Assembly: GCF_029892485.1 (NCBI RefSeq)
Contig: NZ_JARXVG010000002.1
Coordinates: 310,001 to 374,000 of the forward strand
Direction: 5' to 3'
DNA from: Variovorax boronicumulans
GTDB lineage: Bacteria > Pseudomonadota > Gammaproteobacteria > Burkholderiales > Burkholderiaceae_C
Length of the DNA stretch: 64,000 bases
Part shown: positions 1 to 9,659 of the stretch, in pieces
How positions within the stretch are numbered: position 1 is the first letter of the stretch
Layout: each line of letters opens with the position of its first letter
Position numbers and translations under genes: made by a program
Notes under the pieces: model-generated
Told to the model about the DNA's origin: nothing
What the model saw: only the letters and a program-made list of their open reading frames with translations
Database searches by the model: none

Positions 1-3000
1 CTCAGGCACCACCTGCGCCAGCTCTACGGCATCGTGCTGCCCGAGACCATCGACCTGCGCGAAACCACCATCGAGCAGTTCCACGCCCAGCTGGCCGCGC
101 AGATCGCGACGACGGAGCCCGGCGTGCAGCTGCGGCTTGTGAAGCAGCCCGAGATCGAGCTGATCCACCAGCGCGCCCGCCAGCGGCTCGAACAGTTCAA
201 GCGGCGCACCCGCGTGCGCAACCCCGGCGCGCAGCCGGTGACCGCGCAGGACTTCAGCTATGCGAAGGACGACTTCCGCCCGCTGGGCCTGCAGCTCTAT
301 CACGCGAGGGTGCGGCCGGTTCCTCTGCCGCTGCGTGGTGCGGTCGGCGCACGGCCGATGCCTCGCACACCGCAAATGGCCTCGACCGCCGCGCGGACCG
401 AGCAGCAGACCTATTCGCTGCACGAGAGCACCGGCAATCCGTACCAGTGGGACGTCGACCTGACCTCGGTGACGCTCGGCAACTTCAACCACCGCAAGAT
501 GTCGCTGGTGCGCGACTACTCGGCGCTGAGCGAAACCGAGATCGCGAGCGATGCCTTCGACCGCGTGTTCTCGCTGCAGCCGCGCCAGGTCGATGCCGAG
601 ACGCCGGCCGCGCTGCCGCTGGCCGACCAGTGGCCCGTGGTGCAGGCCGATGCCACGCAGACCGCTGCGGTGGCGCTCGCGCGCACCGGCACCAGCTACA
701 TCATCCAGGGACCGCCGGGCACGGGGAAATCGCAGACCATCACCAACCTCATTGCCGACTACGTGGGCCGAGGGCAGCGCGTGCTCTTCGTCTGCGAGAA
801 GCGCGCGGCCATCGACGTGGTGTTCCACCGCCTGCGGCAGCAGGGGCTGGACGAGCTGTGCTGCATGATCCACGACTCGCAAGGCGACAAGAAGGCCTTC
901 GTGCAGAACCTCAAGAAGACCTACGAGCATTGGCTCACGGCCCCCGAGGAGCTGGATGCCGAGACCCGCGAGCGCACGCAACTCGTCGACACCATGGACG
1001 CCGACCTGAAAGCGCTCGAACGCTTCGACGCCGCCATGCGCGAGGTGCCCGAGCACTTGGCCGTGACGGTGCGCACGCTGATGGCGCGGCTGATCGCGCT
1101 CAAGCCGCACGATCCCGCTTTGACACCGTTGCAGGCCGAGGCTCTGCCCGCTTTCGCGGCCTGGCGCCGGCATGAGGACCTGGTCGCGCGCCTGCACCTC
1201 GCCGTCACCGAAAGCCTCGGCGTGCCGCATCTGTCGGCGCATGCCTTCGCGCAACTCGCGCCCGTGCTGCTGCGGCAGGAGCGGCCGCTGGCGCGGCTGG
1301 TCGAACTCAGCGACCGCGCGGCTGAACAGATCGGGCCGCATCGCGATGCGTTGATCGAAGCCTGGTCGCCGCTGGTGGAAGCCCGCACGCTCTGGGGCGA
1401 CGCACTGGCCGTGGTGACCGACGCGCGACGTGTTTCTGCGCTCGCCGCACGTGGGCATCTTTCGCTGCTCGACACCGCACACCCCACCAGCCTCGCGTTC
1501 AGCGAAGCGATGGCGCAGCGCCGCGCATTGCAGCAAGTGCTGAACGAAGCCTTGGCACGCACAAGCAATTGGAAAGACAAGTTCTCGCCGGGCGACACCG
1601 AAGCCGGCCTCGCCCAGGCCAAGGCACAACAGGGCTCCCTGCTGCGCTGGCTCCAGCCCTCGTGGTGGCGCCTGTCGGGCGAACTCAAGCGCCGCTACAA
1701 CTTCGCGAAGCACGCGGTGCGCCCGCAGCCCAGCCAGGTGCTCGAAGAACTGCTGGCCGAGCACACGGCCCGCGCCGCTGTCGGCAAGCAGGCCGCACAG
1801 ATCAAGGCCACCTACGGCTGCACCGACCCCGACGACTTCGTGCAGCAGCTCGATGCCCTGCGCCGCGGCGATGCGACCGGCAACAACGTGCGCGCAGCCT
1901 TCCACGCGCACCTGCGCACCGAGCCCGGCGCGAGCCGCGACGTCGAACGGCAGGCCGCGCTCGGTGAGCGCACCGACGCGCTCGATGCCCTGTGGCACGA
2001 CCTGCTGGACGACCCCACCGCGCAGCCGCTGGCCTCGCTCGAAGCACTGGCCCGCACGCTGCGCGAACAGGCCGACACCCTGCCGACCGTGCTGCCCCAC
2101 CTGCAGGAACTGGCCGATGCCGACCCGGCCCTGGCCAAGGCCCTGCGCACGCTGCCGCTCCCGCCCGAAGCCATCGAATACGCCGTCGCGCGCGAAGGCC
2201 TGGAGCGCGTCTACCGCACCGAGCGCTGGCTGCCGCGCTTCGACAGCGCCGCGCTCGCGCGCCATGCGCAACGCCTGGCCGAAGGAGAGCGCAAGCTGCT
2301 CGACCACAATGCCCGCACGCTAGCCGCCGCGGTGCGCCAGCGCTTTCGCGACCATGTGCAGAAAAGTGCCCTCCCCGCGAGCCAGCTCGACGCTGGCGGC
2401 AAGCTCTTCAAGAAGAGCTACAACGCGGGCCGGCGCGAGCTCGAACACGAGTTCGGCAAGACCATGCGCTACAAGGCAATCCGCGAACTCGCCTCGGGCG
2501 AGACCGGCCAGGTGGTGCGCGACATGAAGCCGATCTGGCTCATGAGCCCGCTCTCGGTGTCCGACACGCTGCCGCTCGCGGCCGACCTGTTCGACGTGGT
2601 GATCTTCGACGAGGCGAGCCAGATCCCGGTCGAAGAAGCCGTGCCCGCGCTCTACCGCGCGCCGCAGATCATCGTGGTGGGCGACGAGATGCAGTTGCCG
2701 CCGACGAGCTTCTTCTCCTCGGGCCGCGACCCCGAGGACGACACTGTCTCGGTCGAGGATGAGAGCGAAGGTGGTGGCGACCGCATCGCCGTGGTGCTCG
2801 ATGCCGACAGCCTCTTGAACCAGGGCGCGCGCAACCTGCCGGCCACGCTGCTGGCCTGGCACTACCGCAGCCGCTACGAGTCGCTGATCGGCTTTTCGAA
2901 TGCGGCCTTCTACGCGGGTAATCTCTTCACCATTCCAGACCGCAGCCTTCCGGCAGATGCGCGCGAAGAGATCCTCGTGCAGTCGCGCAACCCGACCGAG

Positions 3001-4026
3001 GAATCGGTGGCCGCGAACGTCGACGCCCTGCTCTCGCGCGCCATCAGCTTCCACCGCGTGACCGATGCGGTGTATGAGAACCGCATCAACGACGGCGAGG
3101 CACGCCACATCGCGCAGCTGGTGCGCGAGCTGCTCAAGCGCGAGACCGGGCGCAGCCTGGGCATCGTCGCGTTCTCCGAAGCGCAGCAGACCGAGATCGA
3201 GGCCGAGCTCGATGCGCTGGGCGCCATCGACAACGACTTCGCCGCGCGGCTGGAGGCCGAGTACGTGCGCGAGGAAGACGACCAGTTCTGCGGGCTCTTC
3301 ATCAAGAACCTGGAAAACGTGCAGGGCGACGAGCGCGACATCATCATCCTGAGCATCTGCTACGGCCCGAACCCCGAGGGGCGGATGCTGATGAACTTCG
3401 GCCCGATCAACCAGCGCGGCGGCGAGAAGCGGCTCAATGTGATCTTCAGCCGGGCGCGGCACCACATGGCAGTCGTCTCGACCATTCGCCACGAGGCGAT
3501 CACCAACGACCACAACGAAGGCGCCGCGGCGCTCAAGCAGTTCCTGCGCTATGCGGAGTGCCTGTCGCGCGGAGATTCGGCGACCGCGCGGCGCGTGCTC
3601 GAAAGCATGAACCCGCTCACGCGCGGCAGCAGCGCACAGCATGTTCGCGCCGACGAGGTGACGGCGCAACTCGCGGCCGCGCTGCGTGCGCGCGGCCATG
3701 CGGTCGATGAGCAGGTGGGGCAATCGCGCTTTCGCTGCGACCTGGCGCTGCGTGCACCGGAGGCCGAGCACTATGCGCTGGGCATCCTCGTGGACACGGC
3801 CACGCACTACGAGAACCGCAACGTGCTCGAGCGCTATGTCTCGCGTCCGCGGGTGCTCGATGCGTTCGGATGGCAGGTGGTGCAGGTGCTGGCCAAGGAC
3901 TGGCTGCACGCGCCGGAGGCCGTGCTCGAGCAGATCGAGTTGGCGCTCCGGAAAAAGGGCAACAAGGGCGGTGTGGCTGTCGAGCCCGCCGCCCCTGAAG
4001 TCAGCGCGCCAGGCTCAGCCGCTTGA
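1..4026 (+). CDS. Large SF1 helicase with C-terminal Vsr-like nuclease domain (5' end missing)
   Basis: The frame is open from base 1, so the gene enters from the left and its N-terminus is missing. Seen: Walker A GPPGTGKSQ (bases 709-735), Walker B DEAS followed by a VGDEMQLPP motif (about 2608-2703), a VQGDERDIIILS motif near 3320 and an FSRARHHM motif near 3445. These are the AAA_11/AAA_12 halves of an Upf1-like superfamily 1 helicase, separated by a long helical insert. The last 130 residues (GILVD ... GWQVVQVLAKDW) resemble the MTES_1575/Vsr-type nuclease fold often fused to DUF4011-type helicases. Proteins of this architecture are large, and some act in phage defence, so that role is possible here but not shown. 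The 3' end overlaps the convergent OB-fold gene by 26 bases. Confidence 0.8.
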   Translation, partial: LRHHLRQLYGIVLPETIDLRETTIEQFHAQLAAQIATTEPGVQLRLVKQPEIELIHQRARQRLEQFKRRTRVRNPGAQPVTAQDFSYAKDDFRPLGLQLYHARVRPVPLPLRGAVGARPMPRTPQMASTAARTEQQTYSLHESTGNPYQWDVDLTSVTLGNFNHRKMSLVRDYSALSETEIASDAFDRVFSLQPRQVDAETPAALPLADQWPVVQADATQTAAVALARTGTSYIIQGPPGTGKSQTITNLIADYVGRGQRVLFVCEKRAAIDVVFHRLRQQGLDELCCMIHDSQGDKKAFVQNLKKTYEHWLTAPEELDAETRERTQLVDTMDADLKALERFDAAMREVPEHLAVTVRTLMARLIALKPHDPALTPLQAEALPAFAAWRRHEDLVARLHLAVTESLGVPHLSAHAFAQLAPVLLRQERPLARLVELSDRAAEQIGPHRDALIEAWSPLVEARTLWGDALAVVTDARRVSALAARGHLSLLDTAHPTSLAFSEAMAQRRALQQVLNEALARTSNWKDKFSPGDTEAGLAQAKAQQGSLLRWLQPSWWRLSGELKRRYNFAKHAVRPQPSQVLEELLAEHTARAAVGKQAAQIKATYGCTDPDDFVQQLDALRRGDATGNNVRAAFHAHLRTEPGASRDVERQAALGERTDALDALWHDLLDDPTAQPLASLEALARTLREQADTLPTVLPHLQELADADPALAKALRTLPLPPEAIEYAVAREGLERVYRTERWLPRFDSAALARHAQRLAEGERKLLDHNARTLAAAVRQRFRDHVQKSALPASQLDAGGKLFKKSYNAGRRELEHEFGKTMRYKAIRELASGETGQVVRDMKPIWLMSPLSVSDTLPLAADLFDVVIFDEASQIPVEEAVPALYRAPQIIVVGDEMQLPPTSFFSSGRDPEDDTVSVEDESEGGGDRIAVVLDADSLLNQGARNLPATLLAWHYRSRYESLIGFSNAAFYAGNLFTIPDRSLPADAREEILVQSRNPTEESVAANVDALLSRAISFHRVTDAVYENRINDGEARHIAQLVRELLKRETGRSLGIVAFSEAQQTEIEAELDALGAIDNDFAARLEAEYVREEDDQFCGLFIKNLENVQGDERDIIILSICYGPNPEGRMLMNFGPINQRGGEKRLNVIFSRARHHMAVVSTIRHEAITNDHNEGAAALKQFLRYAECLSRGDSATARRVLESMNPLTRGSSAQHVRADEVTAQLAAALRARGHAVDEQVGQSRFRCDLALRAPEAEHYALGILVDTATHYENRNVLERYVSRPRVLDAFGWQVVQVLAKDWLHAPEAVLEQIELALRKKGNKGGVAVEPAAPEVSAPGSAA

Positions 4027-4390
4027 CGTCGAGTTCGGCCTTGTTGCCGACGAGGTCCTTGTCGAACTCGCCCGTGATCTCGACGCGCATCTTGTCGTCG
4101 ATCTTCACGCCGGCCGGGAAGTGCTTGGCATCGATCTCCACCTTCATGCGGCCGCTGTCGTCGGCGAAGGTGTAGTGCTCGCCGCCATCGTGCGAGACGA
4201 TGAAGCCGCGCAGCGTGGCGTGCTGGTCGTCCTTGCCGGTGTCCAGCAGTTGCTTGACCGTCATCGCCGGCACGCTGCTGGGGCCGGCGTACTGGGCGAG
4301 GGCCGCGGACATCGCCAGCGACATGCCGAGGGCGAGCGCGGCGGTCTTCAAAGTCTTGGTGGTCTTGGTCTTGGTCTTGGTATGGGTCAT
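4001..4390 (-). CDS. YgiW/YdeI-type OB-fold (BOF) periplasmic stress protein
   Basis: A 129-residue protein with a signal peptide (hydrophobic stretch about residues 17-32, then AQYAGPS) and a single OB fold. The fold carries the family's pattern MTVKQLLDTGKDDQHATLRG, then a YTFADDSG strand and a KxxVEITGEFDKD end. Members of this BOF family bind cationic or small ligands in the periplasm and are linked to oxidative-stress and antimicrobial tolerance; the exact role here is unknown. The ATG at 4388-4390 is preceded by a strong GGAGG. The N-region before the hydrophobic core is MTHTKTKTKTTKTLKT, encoded by a short tandem run of a 6-base unit. The gene is convergent with and slightly overlaps the helicase gene. 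Confidence 0.85.
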   Translation of the reverse strand: MTHTKTKTKTTKTLKTAALALGMSLAMSAALAQYAGPSSVPAMTVKQLLDTGKDDQHATLRGFIVSHDGGEHYTFADDSGRMKVEIDAKHFPAGVKIDDKMRVEITGEFDKDLVGNKAELDVKRLSLAR

Positions 4391-4485
4391 GGCAATCGTT
4401 CCTCCGTGATCAGCCTGGTTGTGAAGAAACAGATGGACGTCGTACGCGCCCGAATGTTCCACGACCCTCGAAAGCCAAGGGCCAT

Positions 4486-7400
4486 TCACTCGTAGACGAT
4501 CAGCGCCTTGCCCGCCTCCGCCTGCGCCGTCCAGCTCGCGAGCGCGGCATCGGTCGGGAAGAACTTGGCGCGCTCGCCCAGTTGCAGCTCGACCTGTGCG
4601 CCGCCGCGCGCCATCGACAGGCGCACCGGCAACCCCTGCACGAGGTCGCCGACTTCCGTCTGTTCGGTGCGGGGCGGAAAGTCCTTCACCAGCCGCGCGA
4701 TGTCCGGCGCCTTGCCGTTGACTGCCACGCGCAGGAACTTGCCGAAGCGGCAGCGTGCCGTCGCAAGGTCCCACACCTGCTGCACCTGGAAGCGCGCCTC
4801 GAAACCGCCGCGTGCGGGCTGCAGCCGGCCGCTCACGATGACGAGTTCGTCGTCCTTGAGCGTATTGCGGTTGGCGTTGATCAGCGCCTCGTCGGCCGTG
4901 GCGTCGATGGACTCCGACTTGTCGTCGAGCTTGAAGATCGCGAGCCGTCCGCGCTGGCCGTTGATCACGCGGAAGTCGCTCACGATGCCCGCGATGACCT
5001 GCTGGTCGCGGCTGTCGAGCAGGTCGCCGATTTCGCGCTTGCAGAAGCGCCGCACCTCGTGCGAGACCTCGTCGAACAGATGGCCTGAAAGGTAGAAGCC
5101 GACGGCCGTTTTCTCGTACGTCAAACGCTCCTTCACGCCCCAGGGCGTGGCGTCGACGAGGTCGGGCTCGGCAGTTGCGGAACCATGTTCGGCATCCCCG
5201 AAGATATCGACCTGCGCCGCATTGGCGGCCGTGGCGCTCGCGAATTCGAAAGCCCGGTCCACCGACGCGATCAGCGCCGCGCGGTTCTGCTGGATCGCAT
5301 CGAACGCGCCGGCCTTGATCAGCGCCTCGACCGTGCGCTTGTTGATGCGCTGGCGATCGATGCGCACGCAGAAATCGAACAGGCTCTTGAACGGCCCGCC
5401 CTCCTCGCGCGCCCGCACCACGGCTTCGACCGCGAGCTGGCCCGTGCCCTTGACGGCGCCCAGGCCGTAGCGGATCACCTTGTCGGTGACCGGCTCGAAG
5501 CGGTAGTTGCCGCGGTTCACGTCCGGCGGCTCGAAGGTGATGCCGAAGTTCTTCTGGGCGTCTTCGAACAGCAGCTTGAGCTTGTCCGTGTCGTCCATTT
5601 CCACGGTCATGTTGGCGCAGAAGAATTCGGCCGTGTAGTGGACCTTGAGCCAACCCGTGTGATACGCCAGCAGCGAGTAGGCAGCGGCGTGCGACTTGTT
5701 GAAACCGTAGCCCGCGAACTTCTCCATCAAGTCGAAGATTTCGTCGGCCTTGTCCTGCGGAATGCCGTGCGTGGCGAGCGCGCCCGCGCGGAACTTCTCG
5801 CGGTGCTCGGCCATCTCCTCGAGCTTCTTCTTGCCCATGGCGCGGCGCAGCAGGTCGGCGCCGCCGAGCGAGTAGCCGCCCAGGATCTGCGCGGTCTGCA
5901 TCACCTGCTCCTGGTAGACCATGATCCCGTAGGTCTCGGAGAGCATCTCGGCCACGGCCGGGTGCGGGTACTCCACCTCTTCGCGGCCGTGCTTGCGCGC
6001 CACGAAGCTGGGAATCAGGTCCATCGGGCCGGGACGGTACAGCGCGTTGAGCGCGATCAGGTCTTCCAGGCGCGTCGGCCGCGCGTCCTTCAGCATGCCC
6101 TGCATGCCGCGCGATTCAAACTGGAACACCGCCTCGGTCTTGCCTTCGGAGAAGAGCCGATAGGTGGCCGCGTCCTTCAGCGGAATGTTCTCGAACGCGA
6201 AGTTCTCCTGGCCCTTGTGGCGCGCGACGATGAAGTCCTTGGCGATCTCCAGGATGGTGAGCGTGGCCAAGCCCAGGAAGTCGAACTTCACGAGGCCGAT
6301 GGCTTCGACGTCGTCCTTGTCGTACTGGCTCACGGCCGAATCGCTGCCGGGCTGCTGGTAGAGCGGGCAGAAGTCGGTGAGCTTGCCCGGCGCAATGAGC
6401 ACGCCGCCCGCGTGCATGCCGATGTTGCGGGTCATGCCTTCGAGCTTCTGCGCGAGCTCGACCAGCATGCGCACTTCTTCTTCCTTCTCGATGCGCTGCG
6501 CGAGCTGCGGCTCCATCTCGATGGCGTAGTTGTTCTTGTCGCCCTCGATCTTTTTCTCGGGCGGGTACTGCAGCGTGACCGACATGCCCGGCTTGTTCGG
6601 AATCAGCTTGCTGATGCCGTCGCAGAACATGTAGCTCATGTCCAGCACGCGGCCCACGTCGCGGATGGCCGCGCGCGCGGCCATGGTGCCGAAGGTGGCG
6701 ATCTGGCTCACGGCGTTGCGGCCGTACTTGTCCTTCACGTAGTCGATCACGCGGTCGCGGTTGCCCTGGCAGAAGTCGATGTCGAAGTCGGGCATCGAGA
6801 CGCGTTCGGGGTTCAGGAAACGTTCGAACAGCAGTTTGTATTCGAGCGGGTCGAGGTCGGTGATCTTGAGCGCATAGGCCACCAGCGAGCCGGCACCCGA
6901 GCCCCGGCCCGGGCCCACGGGGCAGCCGTTTTCCTTGGCCCACTTGATGAAGTCGCCCACGATCAGGAAGTAGCCGGGGAAGCCCATGTTCAGGATCGTG
7001 TTGATCTCGAACTCCAGGCGTTCCACGTAGCGCGGCCGTTCGGCATTGCGCTTGGCCTCGTCGGGGTACAGGTGCTTGAGCCGCACCTCCAGGCCTTCGA
7101 ACGATTCCTGGCGGAAGAACTCGCCGATCGGCATGCGCACGCCTTCGCTCACAAAGGGCGTCGGGAAATCCGGCAGCTGCGGCTTGCCCAGCACCAGCGT
7201 GAGGTTGCAGCGCTTGGCGATCTCGACCGTGTTGGCCAGCGCGCTCGGCACATCGGCGAACAGGGCCTGCATCTCGGCGGACGACTTGAAGTACTGCTCT
7301 TCGGTGAACTTGCGCACGCGGCGCGGGTTGCCGAGGATTTCGCCTTCGGAGATGCACACGCGCGCCTCGTGCGCTTCGTAGTCCTGCCGTTCAGCGAACT

Positions 7401-8004
7401 GCACCGGGTGCGTGGCGACCACGGGCAGCTTGAGGCGCGCGGCGAGCTTCACGGCGGCGACCACGTGCGGCTCGTCTTCCGGACGGCCCGCGCGTTGCAG
7501 CTCGATGTAGAAGCGGTGCGGGAACATGCCCGCGAGCTTCAGCGCCAGTTCGGCGGCACGCTCCTCCTGCCCCTGCAGCAGCGGTGTGCCCAGCGGCCCC
7601 GCCTGCGCACCCGACAGCGCGATCAGCCCGCCCGAGAGTTCTTCGAGCCATTCGAGCTTGCAGGCCGCCTGCGACTGGCCGCGGCCCACGTTCTGCGTCC
7701 AGGCCCGCGCCAGCAGCTCGGACAGGCTCAGGTAGCCCTCCATGTTCTGCACCAGCAGCACGAGGCGGGTGAGCACGCCGGGCTCCTTGCCCAGCCCTTC
7801 GATGAAGATTTCAGCGCCGATGACGGGCTTGACGCCCTTGCCTCTCCCGGCCTTGTAGAACTTGACCGCCCCGAACAGGTTGTTCAGGTCGGTGATGGCC
7901 AGTGCGGGCTGCTTGTCGGCAGCGGCCGCCTTGATGACTTCGTCGATCCGGTTGGTGCCGTCGACGACGGAAAATTCGGTGTGCAGGCGCAGGTGAACAA
8001 ACAT
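4486..8004 (-). CDS. dnaE: DNA polymerase III subunit alpha
   Basis: The replicative C-family polymerase, 1172 residues (E. coli DnaE has 1160). The N-terminal PHP domain begins HLRLHTEFSVVDG. The palm carries PDFDIDF with D406 and D408, matching the E. coli catalytic pair D401/D403. It is followed by the fingers (GFNKSHAAAYSLLAYHTG), a helix-hairpin-helix region, and a C-terminal OB and tau-binding part ending ALIVYE. The start is the ATG at 8002-8004 (MFVHLRLH); a longer in-frame extension to 8076 has no family support. It is a single-copy housekeeping gene, so it anchors this part of the window as core chromosome. Confidence 0.97.
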   Translation of the reverse strand: MFVHLRLHTEFSVVDGTNRIDEVIKAAAADKQPALAITDLNNLFGAVKFYKAGRGKGVKPVIGAEIFIEGLGKEPGVLTRLVLLVQNMEGYLSLSELLARAWTQNVGRGQSQAACKLEWLEELSGGLIALSGAQAGPLGTPLLQGQEERAAELALKLAGMFPHRFYIELQRAGRPEDEPHVVAAVKLAARLKLPVVATHPVQFAERQDYEAHEARVCISEGEILGNPRRVRKFTEEQYFKSSAEMQALFADVPSALANTVEIAKRCNLTLVLGKPQLPDFPTPFVSEGVRMPIGEFFRQESFEGLEVRLKHLYPDEAKRNAERPRYVERLEFEINTILNMGFPGYFLIVGDFIKWAKENGCPVGPGRGSGAGSLVAYALKITDLDPLEYKLLFERFLNPERVSMPDFDIDFCQGNRDRVIDYVKDKYGRNAVSQIATFGTMAARAAIRDVGRVLDMSYMFCDGISKLIPNKPGMSVTLQYPPEKKIEGDKNNYAIEMEPQLAQRIEKEEEVRMLVELAQKLEGMTRNIGMHAGGVLIAPGKLTDFCPLYQQPGSDSAVSQYDKDDVEAIGLVKFDFLGLATLTILEIAKDFIVARHKGQENFAFENIPLKDAATYRLFSEGKTEAVFQFESRGMQGMLKDARPTRLEDLIALNALYRPGPMDLIPSFVARKHGREEVEYPHPAVAEMLSETYGIMVYQEQVMQTAQILGGYSLGGADLLRRAMGKKKLEEMAEHREKFRAGALATHGIPQDKADEIFDLMEKFAGYGFNKSHAAAYSLLAYHTGWLKVHYTAEFFCANMTVEMDDTDKLKLLFEDAQKNFGITFEPPDVNRGNYRFEPVTDKVIRYGLGAVKGTGQLAVEAVVRAREEGGPFKSLFDFCVRIDRQRINKRTVEALIKAGAFDAIQQNRAALIASVDRAFEFASATAANAAQVDIFGDAEHGSATAEPDLVDATPWGVKERLTYEKTAVGFYLSGHLFDEVSHEVRRFCKREIGDLLDSRDQQVIAGIVSDFRVINGQRGRLAIFKLDDKSESIDATADEALINANRNTLKDDELVIVSGRLQPARGGFEARFQVQQVWDLATARCRFGKFLRVAVNGKAPDIARLVKDFPPRTEQTEVGDLVQGLPVRLSMARGGAQVELQLGERAKFFPTDAALASWTAQAEAGKALIVYE

Positions 8005-8060
8005 CCCGCCATTGTAGAAACCGGTAGTCCACGATGTGGGTTGGCAATCCCTAAATTGGG

Positions 8061-8140
8061 CCCCCCGGCTTGCCACTTCGTGTGCTTCGCCACCCCCCGA
8101 GGGGGAGGCCCGGTGCCTTGGGGCGGCCCGGCGGCACCTA
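8061..8140. repeat. GC-rich palindromic intergenic repeat upstream of the rhodanese gene
   Basis: The gap between the divergent dnaE and rhodanese genes holds very GC-rich sequence. It includes a hairpin CCCCC-CGA-GGGGG at 8093-8105, followed by a run of GGCCCGG and GGCGGCCCGG. Sequence of this style (cttcgccaccccccgag) is widespread between genes in Comamonadaceae; that is from memory, not a search. It lies where the promoters of both genes should be. Confidence 0.45.
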
Positions 8141-8152
8141 GAATCGCGCCCC

Positions 8153-8944
8153 GTGCAAGAGATTCTGAATATCGCGGCCTACAAATTCGTGGCCATAGAC
8201 GACAGCCCCGTGCTGCGTGAAGACCTGCGCGCCCGCGCGCAGGCCCTGGGCCTCATGGGCACCATCCTGCTGGCGCCCGAGGGTATCAACCTGTTTCTGG
8301 CGGGCACCGCCGATGCCGTCCATGCGTTCCTGGCCGGTCTGCGTGCCGATGCGCGCTTCGCCGACCTCGAAACCAAGGAAAGCTGGTCCGCCGCGCAGCC
8401 CTTCCGGCGCATGCTGGTGAAGCTCAAGCGCGAGATCATCCGCATGGACCACCCCGCCATCCAGCCCTCCGCGGGCCGGGCGCCCGGCGTGGACGCCCAC
8501 ACCCTCAAGCGCTGGCTCGACCAAGGCCACGACGACGAAGGCCGCGAGATCGCATTGCTCGACACGCGCAACGACTTCGAGGTCGACGAAGGCACATTCG
8601 ACGGCGCCATCGACTGGCGCATCACCAAGTTCACCGAATTCCCGCCCGCGCTGAAGGCGCACCGCGAGGAGTTCAAGGGCAAGACCGTGGTGAGCTTCTG
8701 CACCGGCGGCATCCGCTGTGAGAAGGCCGCGATCCTGATGCGCGAGGAAGGCGTCGAGCATGTGCTGCAGCTCGAAGGCGGCATCCTGAAATATTTCGAG
8801 GAAGTCGGCGGCGCGCACTACCACGGCGACTGCTTCGTGTTCGATGGCCGGCGCGCCCTGGCGCCCGACCTGAGCGCGCGCGCGGCCGATGCCAGCGCAC
8901 GCGCCTCGGAAGACATCGACCTGGGCCGCGGCCTGAAGAAATAA
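8153..8944 (+). CDS. trhO: Rhodanese-type tRNA uridine hydroxylase (TrhO/YceA family)
   Basis: A 263-residue protein. The N-terminal acylphosphatase-like domain has [16 protein letters not shown]. The rhodanese domain has [18 protein letters not shown] and the active-site loop SFCTGGIRC, then [18 protein letters not shown]. This is the TrhO/YceA pattern; the family makes 5-hydroxyuridine at the wobble position of tRNAs independently of oxygen-prephenate routes. The start taken is GTG at 8153 ([12 protein letters not shown]), where similarity to the family begins. The frame is open further upstream, but only through the repeat. The next gene starts 13 bases after the stop. Confidence 0.9.
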   Translation: MQEILNIAAYKFVAIDDSPVLREDLRARAQALGLMGTILLAPEGINLFLAGTADAVHAFLAGLRADARFADLETKESWSAAQPFRRMLVKLKREIIRMDHPAIQPSAGRAPGVDAHTLKRWLDQGHDDEGREIALLDTRNDFEVDEGTFDGAIDWRITKFTEFPPALKAHREEFKGKTVVSFCTGGIRCEKAAILMREEGVEHVLQLEGGILKYFEEVGGAHYHGDCFVFDGRRALAPDLSARAADASARASEDIDLGRGLKK

Positions 8945-8957
8945 CCGGCAACTCCTC

Positions 8958-9659
8958 ATGCGCATCCTCCTGGTGGAAGACGAACTGGACATGGCCTCGT
9001 GGCTCATCCGGGCGTTGACCCAGAGCGGCTTCGTCGCCGACCACGCGCCCGATGCGCGCACCGCCGAGGCCTTCATGGCCGGCACCGAGTACGACGCGAT
9101 CGTTCTGGACCTGCGCCTGCCCGACAAGCACGGGCTGAGCGTGCTGGCCGACATGCGCGATGCCGACGACCGCACCCCCGTGCTCATCCTCACCGCGCAA
9201 GGCGCGCTGCAGGACCGGGTGCGCGGCCTCAACCTCGGCGCGGACGATTTCCTCACCAAGCCCTTCGAGCTGGTCGAGCTCGAGGCGCGCCTGGCGGCGC
9301 TGGTGCGGCGCAGCCGCGGCAAGCAGCATCCGCGGCTGCAGTGCGCCTCGCTCTCGTACGACAGCGAGAGCCACGCCTTCACGCTGCGCGGCACGCTGCT
9401 GTCGCTCACGCCGCGGGAACAAGCGGCGCTCACCGCGCTCCTGATGCGCAGCGGTGCGCCGGTCGGCAAGTCGCAGCTCTTCGCCAAGGTGTTCACCAAC
9501 GACAGCACCGCGGGCCCCGACGCCATCGAGGTGGTCCTGCACCGATTGCGGCGCAAGCTCGCGGACAGCGACGTGCGCATCGTCACCGTGCGCGGACTGG
9601 GCTACATGCTGGAGAGCATCGCCGATGGACCCGCAGGCGCCCCAACCGCCGCGGCCTGA
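8958..9659 (+). CDS. tctD: OmpR-family response regulator, TctD-like
   Basis: A 233-residue regulator. The receiver domain begins MRILLVEDELD, has phospho-acceptor D51 in VLDLRLPDKHG, T in LTAQGA, and K in LTKPFE. The C-terminal winged helix has LTPREQAALTALL and a closing VRGLGYMLE. The gene overlaps the following sensor kinase by 35 bases, and the tctB/tctA transporter genes come next. By analogy with TctD/TctE, the pair probably controls the tricarboxylate transporter in response to citrate-like acids. The symbol rests on this context and family, not on a tested substrate. Confidence 0.85.
   Translation: MRILLVEDELDMASWLIRALTQSGFVADHAPDARTAEAFMAGTEYDAIVLDLRLPDKHGLSVLADMRDADDRTPVLILTAQGALQDRVRGLNLGADDFLTKPFELVELEARLAALVRRSRGKQHPRLQCASLSYDSESHAFTLRGTLLSLTPREQAALTALLMRSGAPVGKSQLFAKVFTNDSTAGPDAIEVVLHRLRRKLADSDVRIVTVRGLGYMLESIADGPAGAPTAAA

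Noticed and set aside
5185..8220. A very long open frame antisense to dnaE (about 1000 codons).
   Set aside because: It is a GC-rich shadow: its residues are arginine- and leucine-rich with no family signature, and dnaE on the other strand is certain.
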